A DNA stretch of 12,281 bases from Larix sibirica (Eukaryota; Streptophyta; Pinopsida; Pinales; Pinaceae). The stretch covers positions 1 through 12,281 of the forward strand of contig NWUY0300136612.1 in assembly GCA_004151065.3 (NCBI GenBank). The letters run 5' to 3'. Position 1 is the stretch's first letter; every line of letters starts with the position of its first letter. Below the pieces are notes generated by a model. That model worked only from the letters and a program-made list of their open reading frames with translations, searched no databases and was not told where the DNA came from. A program made the translations under genes and the position numbers. This document shows positions 1 to 6,115 of the stretch, piece by piece.

Positions 1-135
1 CTTTGTTTCCATCTAAGTATTTATAGAGATGATAAAAAGCTCAAAATATCAAAAGCGTATTTCTTCCAAGAAATTGGAGCAACCACTGGAGATCCACTTT
101 GCTTCAACCAAAAAAGCATCAAATAAGGCTTCCCA
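1..135 (-). other. Terpene synthase relic, downstream exon (partial)
   Basis: The first 18 codons read WEALFDAFLVEAKWISSG, matching the conserved block that follows the small intron in conifer terpene synthases. After GGT (Gly) the frame is disturbed: NFLEEI resembles the expected FEEYL segment but is followed by a TGA. The exon continues past position 1, so its end cannot be seen. Confidence 0.75.
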
Positions 136-258
136 TTGCACAACAGCAAAGAAAATTCAATTAGCCATAAATTGCCAACTAGTGACAAAGTTAGCATGAA
201 AAATATAAATTTTCTGCAACTCAATCTATCTATTTTGATGAACATTATTTTTTCATAC
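136..258 (-). other. Intron of the terpene synthase relic with mutated acceptor
   Basis: This 123-bp AT-rich stretch separates the two coding blocks. It starts with GTATG and ends TTGCTGTTGTGCAA directly before the TGG of the next exon. A pyrimidine-rich tract followed by GCAA where GCAG is expected suggests that the acceptor AG became AA (positions 137-136). The intron is phase 0 between the Ser codon and the Trp codon. Its presence shows that the relic derives from genomic DNA and is not a processed retrocopy. Confidence 0.7.
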
Positions 259-395
259 AGATTTTCGAGCATAGTCTAGGGTGTCTCAACCTTGAGTCTT
301 CTCCACCTGTAACCAGTTCATTGACACAATCGTAAAATGTCATGTATATTCCTTTCATATATTCAGGAAGGCACTCTGAGGCCGAGGGATCCCAC
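259..395 (-). other. Terpene synthase relic, upstream exon (137 nt)
   Basis: The exon is bounded by an AG at 397-396 and a GT at 258-257 (GTATG donor). Its 137 nt is two short of the 139-nt exon that I recall for this position in plant terpene synthases, which fits the 2-base deletion seen inside it. The reading frame before the deletion gives [19 protein letters not shown]; the frame after it gives TQG[13 protein letters not shown]. Confidence 0.75.
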
Positions 396-397
396 CT

Positions 398-693
398 GAT
401 CATTACAACGTATAAACACAAGTTTTGATCAAGTCAATTAATGGTTAATCCAGATATTGACATAGCAAATCACTTATTAGATAATTTCTTTATACCTACA
501 AATTTTGGTCCAGTCATACCTACAAATTTTGGTCCAGTCACTCTGCAATCAATCAGTGTGTGATTTTAATTTTGACTTTCATGGTAATGTTTTATTTGCT
601 TTTGCTTTGTGATTCTTTTTAGTTATCGGTGGTAAAAGTCATCCATGGATGAATACTTTTGCAAACTAGTTAAGGAAATAATAATTTTTTCGT
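398..693. other. AT-rich spacer; probable upstream intron of the terpene synthase relic at its left side
   Basis: No coding block was recognised on either strand. The part next to 397 is presumably the preceding intron of the terpene synthase relic (minus strand). It contains the 24-bp tandem duplication listed separately. A minus-strand GATGACTTTTAC near 632-644 recalls a DDxxD start, but its surroundings do not match the family. Confidence 0.4.
492..539. repeat. Perfect 24-bp tandem duplication
   Basis: The 24-base unit beginning ATACCTACAAATTTTGGTCC occurs twice head to tail at 492-515 and 516-539 with no mismatch. Such a clean duplication in otherwise decayed sequence is probably young. 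Confidence 0.95.
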
Positions 694-990
694 GGAAATG
701 GCTCATTCTACAGTCTAGTAAGGAGAGATGTGTAACTCCGTTTATTCACATTTGTTCTTTATCAAAGATAACAAAATATTATAAAAACACATGTCCACCC
801 ACATTAAATTTAAAATATTTAGAGCTGCAAACATATAAAACTACAGATAAATTAAAACCATAAACATTGCATTACACACTTCCTCAACATTTTCATTTTC
901 AGGCTAAAAATAGGTTTGCACCTTTAAGAGATTTGATTCTTTTAAACGCTTGGTAGATCCCTTTTAAGATGGATCTATGTTGGTTTATTA
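694..990. repeat. Dispersed repeat, copy A
   Basis: This stretch shares ordered blocks with 4180-4520 in the same orientation: CATTCTACAGTC, GATGTGTAACTCC, ACAAAATATTATAAAAA, TTCCTCAACATTT, then CTAAAAATAGG, TTTGCACCT, GAGATTTGAT, AACGCTTGGTAGATCC, CTTTTAAGAT and ATCTATG. Spacing is similar, with small indels. It carries one copy of the left motif where copy B has two. No protein domain, long terminal repeat or tRNA promoter was recognised, so this may be a non-autonomous element or a fragment of a larger repeat. The true ends are uncertain. Confidence 0.75.
954..977. repeat. Short palindrome at the right end of repeat copy A
   Basis: TAGATCC (954-960) is the inverse complement of GGATCTA (971-977), with a 10-nt loop. 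Related arms sit at the matching place in copy B (4485-4509) and copy C (5124-5154). Confidence 0.65.
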
Positions 991-1164
991 AAACCAGTTA
1001 TCATATACAACTACTACAAACATGATACCAAACTTGGATGAAGAGATAATAATTACAAAAATAGCATTGTACATTAAATACACCATAAAGATGGAGCACA
1101 ATTAAATCATTCACGTAATACAATCTAAATCCATTTAAAACATGAAGATAATACAAAACATACT

Positions 1165-1240
1165 CGTCCATTTGAATTTTCAAATTGTAGGCCCATTTAT
1201 TTCGTCCATTTGATTTTTCAAATTGTAGGCCCATTTATTT
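1165..1240. repeat. 38-bp tandem duplication (one mismatch)
   Basis: Two head-to-tail 38-base units at 1165-1202 and 1203-1240 begin CGTCCATTTG and end GGCCCATTTATTT. They differ at one base (GAATTTT against GATTTTT). Confidence 0.93.
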
Positions 1241-1493
1241 CTTGTTTCTTAAATAGTTAAAATAGCAACATTGCAATCAAAGCTCAGAAAAACATATTAT
1301 GCATCCTTTCAGCGACTTGCCAAAAGAGAGCGAGGTCCACTCCAAGTGGTGAGGAAAATCATCAAACAGAGTAAAGAAACAAAAACTTCAATTATGTCAC
1401 TAAAATTATCTAACTAAACACAATTTTCAATGTCTAGACATGTATAGCATGCAATGTAATGGAATGCTAGACCTCATGGAATTCCATTCCTCC
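1241..1493. other. AT-rich spacer without recognised content
   Basis: I see no gene, RNA or clear repeat here on either strand. The right part lies just beyond the A tail of the minus-strand LINE and is presumably its target flank. Confidence 0.5.
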
Positions 1494-1501
1494 TTTTTTT
1501 T
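1494..1501 (-). other. A tail of the minus-strand LINE
   Basis: Eight T on the plus strand (A8 on the minus strand) directly follow the 3' UTR of the minus-strand LINE. AT-rich sequence lacking LINE similarity begins on the other side. Confidence 0.6.
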
Positions 1502-1648
1502 CTTCACAAAATGAAAATAGAATACTATTAATTCAGCAAATAGTATCAATGGATACAACAACAAGGAGATAAACATAGTCTCCCCGGAAGATCAAAAACC
1601 ATAGTTCCAACTGGGACCACCAAAAGATCATAAATCCCAACAAAAAGC

Positions 1649-1740
1649 AACCCATCCGCCTATGGTGAAACAATGGGCAAGTAGTTCCAATAGTTCCAAT
1701 CAGAAAACAACCCATCCGCCTATGGCGAAATAATGGGCAA
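1649..1740 (-). repeat. 60-bp period direct repeat in the LINE 3' UTR
   Basis: AACCCATCCGCCTATGG followed by GAAA and AATGGGCAA occurs at 1649-1680 and 1709-1740 with two mismatches, a period of 60 bp. TAGTTCCAA is also repeated at 1602, 1682 and 1691. The repeat lies between the ORF2 end and the A tail, so it is part of the LINE 3' UTR or arose there. Confidence 0.9.
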
Positions 1741-1998
1741 CACCAAATAGATCAGCAGTATACCCAACTGTTCAGAGAAAACATAAATAAGACAAAACAA
1801 CTGTGCCAGTTGATCCAAAAACTACCAACGAAGGGAGAAACCGAACATCCAAACCATCCCCAGGATGGATCAACAAAGAAAGAAAAACCGGAGCACAGGA
1901 CCAAAATGGTGATACATCAACCAACCAGCAATTGATCTATCGTATGAACCTAAATACCTGCAGAAAATATACCAAAATCCTGTCAAAAGAGACAAGAG

Positions 1999-3656
1999 CT
2001 AAATAGAGAGGTCCAAACTGCCCAAAGTAACCAGCACGTCCATAGACCAATCCTCCCAATAAATGTGACCCGGAGTTGAAAGAAGAGCACGTTTCGAAAG
2101 GTTGTCCGCCAACTGATTGGAGGACCAAGGGATATGGAGAAAATCAGCAACCTCAACCCTGTCAATAAGCGTTCGAGTCTCCTCCAGCCAGTGAGTGAGC
2201 ATAAGAACATTGATGTGGCCAGTTCACTTGGCCCAAGAAATAATCACCTTCGAATCCCCCCAAATCTGGAGGCGAAAACAGTCCATATGAATCACAAAAC
2301 GAAGGAGCATCCATAATGCCAAGAGCTCACTGCGGGTGTTAGTTCCCGTTGCCAAATGCATCCACACCTTGAAAAATCTATTCTCAAAGATATGTAAAAC
2401 TGCCCCAGCCCCACAGATCGTGCCTCCCGATTGAGAGGCACCATCGAAAAAACCGCATGGAAAAATGAGCACTACTGGCCGCAGCAAACTTGTAACAGGC
2501 ACCAGGCAGCAGGAAACCTCAGTGTTAAAGGCCTGAAAGGCCGCAATAATACGGCCAGCCATGAAATCCAGACTAAAACATAATCCTTGGAAAATACCCT
2601 CATTCCTAGCCCGCCACACTTCCCAGAACACAAACACTGGAAGTGCCCACCAGTCCTTGAATAAGAGGCCCCATCTAAGAAAACTGTCCTCCAGGCTGCC
2701 CGGATCCCACCTGAATCGAACGTTGCATAAAACAACAATTTTAGCCCATAAATCGATTGCAACCGAACATGAACCAAAATGGTGCCGCACATTTTCATCA
2801 CTATTACCATAGAGGTGACAACGGTCAGGACCATAGAACCCCCTTCGACACAAATTATCCCATGTGAGCACCTTGTTGCGGAGAACCAGCCAAATAAAGC
2901 ATTTTAATTTCAGTGGCATCGTAAACAGCCATATCTTCCGATACCACCACTGATTCTGCATTAAAAAGCCTGAGGTGATGTAGTCATAGGCCAATTTAGC
3001 TGTAGCAGCACCGGTAGAAGTGTTCCAGGACCAAACCAGACAACAGGCACTTCAGTTAGTGTTAAGTTCATGCCAATGAGCCCCTCTGTCTAGCAGTCCC
3101 ATTCCAAAGCCAAGGGCCTCGACAATCCCAAATGTGCCGCCCGAATCCAGCAGGTACGTCCTAGGCCAGCAGGAAGACGAATGAAAGCATGGTTCAGGGA
3201 TAAATACCCTCTAGATCACAGGACTCCGATCAACACCGTAGAAAGTTTGTAGGATACAGGGCCCCCCAATATGGGATCTTCCCCCGGACGGATATCCCTC
3301 CCATTTCCAGGTCTCTAGGACATCCAATCAGATAGATATTTGTAGGATCCCAACAGTCCATGCCATATGTTAGACGCACCATCACCGCCAGGGGAGCCCC
3401 TCCGAAACCATTCCGCTACAGAGCAATGTTTTAAATATTTTCCTTTTATAATCATACTCCACAAAGATCCTGAAAAAAGTGCACGCCACAAACTCTTTGT
3501 TTTAAGTGCTAAATCAAAGTTCCCCATATCCTTGATAGCCCAACCACCCAAATGATTGGGTCGGGCCAGCAACCTCCAATTAGCCAGATAAAACCTGTGT
3601 GTCGAGCCATCCCCAAACCAGAGGAAGGAGAAAATACATTTTTGTATCCAAAACGT
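1999..3656 (-). pseudogene. LINE ORF2 C-terminal remnant: connection region, zf-RVT, RNase H
   Basis: Reading right to left, FLWFGDGSTHRFYLANW (3626-3576) leads into RPNHLGGWAIKDM and LKTKSLWRALFSGSLWS, the conserved stretch after the RT domain (compare KDRGGWGLRNL and MKSLWRVLMDNGLWS in the plus-strand copy). It continues through in-frame stops at 3317-3315, 3218-3216 and 3092-3090, then changes frame near 3040. WWYRKIWLFTMPLKLKCFIWL starts the zf-RVT segment; its first C-x2-C reads CHLY, so one zinc ligand is lost, while HHFGSC remains. The RNase H domain shows FFDGAS, SELLAL and WGDSK (three acidic positions), then a TGA at 2226-2224. The same frame continues after that stop through HIPWSSNQLADNLSKRAL to TAG at 2001-1999. 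It is non-functional. Confidence 0.85.
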
Positions 3657-3679
3657 GAGTGGAGAATAGATCTTATGTC

Positions 3680-4179
3680 CTTATTTTTACTTCAGTCCTT
3701 AATTCATAAACTTATTGCGGCTATGTCTCCTGTTCAAATAAGGTTAACATGGAAACTAAATTCAATTTTCTTTTGGTTGAATATGACGAAGAATCCTCAC
3801 TGCTCTGATTCTAAGGAGCTCCAAGATTAAATCCGATAGAAATCTAAAAGAAAATGATAACAAAATATTGCATATGGAAGCAGGAGCATATGAGGTTCCC
3901 ACCTTGATTAGCAACTTTGAAGTTGTAGAAAATACCATAGAAATTGATAAAGTGATAACTACAACAGCGGAGAAGCGGATAATGAAACATGTTGAACCAT
4001 CAGAAAGAATGTGTGTAAAATAAACCCTATGCCTTGTAAATGAAGAGCTTGAGGAGCCTGGAAATTTTGTTGACATGATTTCTTCAAATGACTCTGCAAT
4101 GATAACCATGCCATAGAACAACAGTGAGCCTGATAGGACACAACCAAAAACCAAGTTAGATTGGTATGTCTACTTTGTT
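3680..4179. other. Unassigned stretch with long open frames on both strands
   Basis: No known family was recognised. On the minus strand 4154-3762 is open for 130 codons, Ser- and Ile-rich, with no domain seen. On the plus strand one frame runs from about 3787 to about 4320 with only three stops (4021-4023, 4114-4116 and one near 4267), reading ISNFEVVENTIEIDKVI and later NEELEEPGNFVDMISSND. Fewer stops than expected for AT-rich DNA hint at a decayed coding sequence, possibly of a retroelement, but no motif decides which strand. Confidence 0.3.
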
Positions 4180-4311
4180 GTGTCGAAGAGGCGCATTCTA
4201 CAGTCAAGTAGGGGATGTGTAACTCCTTCCATGCTCATCATAGTTGCGTCGAAGAGGCACATTATATAGTCCAGTAGGGGATGTGTAACTCCTTCCGTGC
4301 TCATCCTAGAG
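4180..4311. repeat. 66-bp tandem duplication at the left of repeat copy B
   Basis: Two units, 4180-4245 and 4246-4311, begin with GTCGAAGAGGC and share GGGGATGTGTAACTCCTTCC and GTGCTCATC or ATGCTCATC. They differ at several bases, so the duplication is not recent. Copy A has a single version of this motif. Confidence 0.9.
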
Positions 4312-4387
4312 CTGACATGTGTGGTTATTAAAAAATAATAAAATATTATAAAAAATAACATATCGGTTATCGAAAACATTTATAACG

Positions 4388-4414
4388 ATATATATATATA
4401 TATATATATATATA
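4388..4414. repeat. (AT)n microsatellite followed by an ambiguous base
   Basis: Twenty-seven bases of uninterrupted AT alternation end at an N (4415). The N probably marks a base-calling or assembly uncertainty caused by the microsatellite. Confidence 0.97.
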
Positions 4415-4520
4415 NTTCTTCCTCAACATTTGCACTCTAAAAATGGATTTGCACCTAGAGAGATTTGATCATCTCAACGCTTGGTAGATCCCCTTTTAAG
4501 ATAGATCTATGCTGGTGGAT

Positions 4521-4739
4521 GAAACAGATAACACTTTGATCCCAAGTCTCAAGGTTCAATATTAAACTTATTTTTCACTAAATCAATAGGAGATCAAGAA
4601 GTCACCTTCACACTTGCAAAACCTGCAAAGAGCTTAAGAGTTTGCTTAGCCAAAGAAGAACACATGGTACCAAGCTCCAGCCTCTCAATTCTTTCACGGA
4701 AGTCCCTTTTATTGAACCCCCCATCCTAGTAGATGAATA
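4521..4739. other. Spacer, possibly including the body of the SINE
   Basis: Plus-strand frame 4532-4726 is open for 65 codons without a convincing start or known motif. If the tRNA-like head at 4762-4834 belongs to a SINE, this interval would hold its body on the minus strand (GGATGGGGGGTTCAATAAAA is a distinctive piece near 4709-4728). No family was recognised. Confidence 0.3.
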
Positions 4740-4840
4740 GCTCAAACTCATAAAACTTACATTATTTTGTTTAGAATCGAACTATTTGCAAACCTTTTGG
4801 AGAGGTTATTCCTAACCACTTAGACTACCTGAGGATTCTT
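4740..4840 (-). mobile_element. tRNA-derived SINE head (tRNA-like region about 4762-4834)
   Basis: On the minus strand TAGTCTAAGTGG (4827-4816) fits the RNA polymerase III A box and AGTTCGATTC (4783-4774) fits the B box, with the spacing found in tRNA genes. Between them is a perfect five-pair anticodon stem, AACCT (4807-4803) with AGGTT (4795-4791), closing a 7-nt loop CTCCAAA, which would give anticodon CCA (Trp-like). The conserved GG of the D loop is present and three of four D-stem pairs form. The acceptor arm does not pair and the T stem has only three pairs, so this is not a working tRNA. A tRNA-related SINE promoter is the best reading; the body probably extends to lower coordinates, but its end and tail were not found. 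Confidence 0.55.
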
Positions 4841-5099
4841 TGCAAGTAGAATTTAAGGTGTTGTGTTTCTCAGCTACTCCACATGCATGCACTGCCAAGC
4901 ATGAGACACCATAGATTGTATGTGCAGAGATTCAACATTTAGGTATGGAGAAATTTCAACTGATGAGACTTGATTGTCAAATTAGCATGAGCCTTAACAA
5001 ATTTCCAAATAACCGACATAGATGGATCTATTAAGCATCGAGAGGAATCCAATTTCTTAAGGTGTAATTTTTTTTTAACTTAAAATTTTTATACATCCA
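4841..5099. other. Spacer without recognised content
   Basis: AT-rich DNA without a gene or RNA that I can support. GATGGATCTATTAAG near 5021-5035 echoes the end motif of the dispersed repeat. Confidence 0.4.
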
Positions 5100-5165
5100 A
5101 AAAAATTAAACCTCGAGAAATTTGATCCCTCTTGTTCCGGGAGTAAGATGGATCTATGATGGTTT
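5100..5165. repeat. Dispersed repeat, diverged copy C (right end only)
   Basis: CGAGAAATTTGATCC, then AAGATGGATCTATGATGG, matches the right-hand end of copies A and B (GAGATTTGATT, AAGATGGATCTATGTTGG). The palindromic arms GATCC (5124-5128) and GGATC (5150-5154) are kept although the loop sequence differs. Confidence 0.5.
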
Positions 5166-5172
5166 TAATTTT

Positions 5173-5317
5173 TTATTTTATGAGTGGACATGGATTTTTT
5201 TAATTACTTTTTATTTGGTTTTAATTTTTTATTTGAGGGGNTTTTTTATTTTATGAGCCAACATTAATTTTTTTATTTTATGAGCCGACATAAATTTTTT
5301 TAATTACTTTTTATTTT
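5173..5317. repeat. AT-rich imperfect repeats with an ambiguous base
   Basis: TTATTTTATGAG followed by a short variable piece, ACAT and a T-run occurs at about 5173, 5246 and 5273. The first and third copies also share TTTTTTTAATTACTTTTTATTT. An N at 5241 lies in the first spacer. Confidence 0.75.
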
Positions 5318-5380
5318 TTAAAGTACCTAGCGTCTATGGATGCACTCAAATTTTGCTAAATTTTAAAATATATCAAAATA

Positions 5381-5548
5381 ATTAATCAATGATATCAAAT
5401 ATATTTTCAACATTTTAACCAAAACCTAATAATCACAAACATTACTTTAACCTAACTCAAAGATATCAAACATCCTATTAATTTCTTTTCCGTTTTAGAT
5501 TTAAATTTCAAAAGAGATTTAGATTAATTAATCAATGACATCAAATAT
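5381..5548. repeat. Pair of 22-nt direct repeats flanking about 124 bp
   Basis: ATTAATCAATGATATCAAAT (5381-5400) recurs as ATTAATCAATGACATCAAAT (5527-5546) with one mismatch and shared AT afterwards. The intervening DNA is AT-rich and not recognised. Confidence 0.7.
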
Positions 5549-5744
5549 CACTAGCTTTGTACACATATACAAAATCATATGAAATTGGCTCTTCTGCAAA
5601 TGTCATAACTAATTTTTTAAACAAACTTGAGATCATACTCTGCAATTTTAATGCAAATCAGCTTTTCAGTGGAACAACATCAAACATGAATAAAAGCACA
5701 AGTTGGAGTGACACCATTTCAAAGAGAACAACAAATCGTAACAG
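5549..5744. other. Flank of the plus-strand LINE; no gene supported
   Basis: AT-rich sequence before the composition change at about 5745. The plus-strand frame 5557-5817 is open but Asn/Thr/Ser-rich without recognisable motif and crosses into the LINE, so it is probably chance. Confidence 0.4.
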
Positions 5745-5966
5745 TTACACAGGGACGAATGCAGGCTCCCATGGCCGCTATTTGGGGGGTTGTGTTTTCG
5801 GGCTAGGCTTCGATTAAAGGTCTCTCATTTGCCCGATCGTCATTTAGGTGGTCTTTAGTGATATTCTTTGTTTTTGGATAACTTAATGTTTCTTTTCTGC
5901 CTGGTTCTTCGTGTTGGGACGACTTCTGAGGTTTAGGTTGCAGGATTGGAGTCATCCTCCCCTGTC

Positions 5967-6028
5967 GGAGGTCAGTACCAACCAAGTCAAAAAAGTGGGA
6001 GGTCAGTACCAACCAAGTCAAAAAAGTG
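5967..6028 (+). repeat. Perfect 31-bp tandem duplication in the LINE 5' UTR
   Basis: The unit GGAGGTCAGTACCAACCAAG with its following CAAAAAAGTG-like end occurs at 5967-5997 and 5998-6028 without mismatch. Tandem repeats in LINE 5' regions can affect promoter activity in other species; here that is only a possibility. Confidence 0.93.
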
Positions 6029-6115
6029 GGAAGGCTCATCATTTAATCCTGCAACTCCCTCATCTGGGTCCCAGTTTTGTTGTCATTTTTTGTCGATTCT
6101 GGCACCTGTTTGGCT

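Larger units (their letters stand above)
1..395 (-). pseudogene. Terpene synthase (gymnosperm TPS-d type) pseudogene fragment, two exons, runs off left edge
   Basis: Read on the minus strand, this is part of the C-terminal (class I) half of a terpene synthase, an enzyme that ionises a prenyl diphosphate to make mono-, sesqui- or diterpenes. The first exon (395 to 259) begins after a CAG acceptor and reads [15 protein letters not shown], then YDCVNEL, then after a 2-base loss VEKTQG[13 protein letters not shown]. An intron follows, and the next exon (from 135) reads WEALFDAFLVEAKWISSG before decaying. In known conifer synthases these blocks occur in this order with an intron just before the W of the second block. 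The lesions are the 2-base frameshift near 322-330, a TGA where CGA (Arg) is expected near 299-301, a lost splice acceptor, and frame loss after SSG. The metal-binding DDxxD exon is not visible to the right, so the relic is partial. Family identity rests on motif recognition; the exact subfamily and product are unknown. Confidence 0.85.
1494..3660 (-). mobile_element. 5'-truncated plant L1-type LINE (RNase H-bearing)
   Basis: The minus strand carries, in LINE order, the region after the reverse transcriptase, a zf-RVT zinc-binding segment, an RNase H domain, a 3' UTR of about 500 bp and a short A tail (T8 on the plus strand at 1494-1501). Base composition rises in GC over this interval compared with its flanks. 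Recognisable similarity to the plus-strand LINE begins near 3650-3660 (FSFLWFGDGS aligns with FRFIWSRKPS), so the endonuclease, RT core and ORF1 are missing, as expected of 5' truncation during target-primed reverse transcription. No target-site duplication could be assigned. Confidence 0.88.
4180..4520. repeat. Dispersed repeat, copy B
   Basis: Matches copy A block by block, from CATTCTACAGTC through TAATAAAATATTATAAAAAAT, CTTCCTCAACATTTGCA, GGATTTGCACCT and GAGATTTGAT to AACGCTTGGTAGATCC and AGATCTATG. It differs by the duplicated left motif and an AT microsatellite in the middle. Similarity fades after about 4520. Confidence 0.75.

Noticed and set aside
632-644. Minus-strand GATGACTTTTAC resembling the DDxxD motif of a terpene synthase
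   Set aside because: The fifth residue is His, a stop follows two codons later, and no neighbouring family motif is present.
1001-1234. Minus-strand 77-codon open frame
   Set aside because: It is Tyr/Leu-rich translation of AT-rich DNA, includes the 38-bp tandem duplication, and shows no motif.
492-1240. CRISPR-like array from the short direct repeats
   Set aside because: The repeats are two-copy tandem units without spacers, in eukaryotic DNA.
4762-4834. Functional nuclear tRNA-Trp gene
   Set aside because: The acceptor arm does not pair and the T stem has only three pairs; a SINE head explains it better.
694-5165. Helitron interpretation of the dispersed repeat because of its terminal hairpin
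   Set aside because: No CTRR 3' end follows the hairpin and no TC start was identified.
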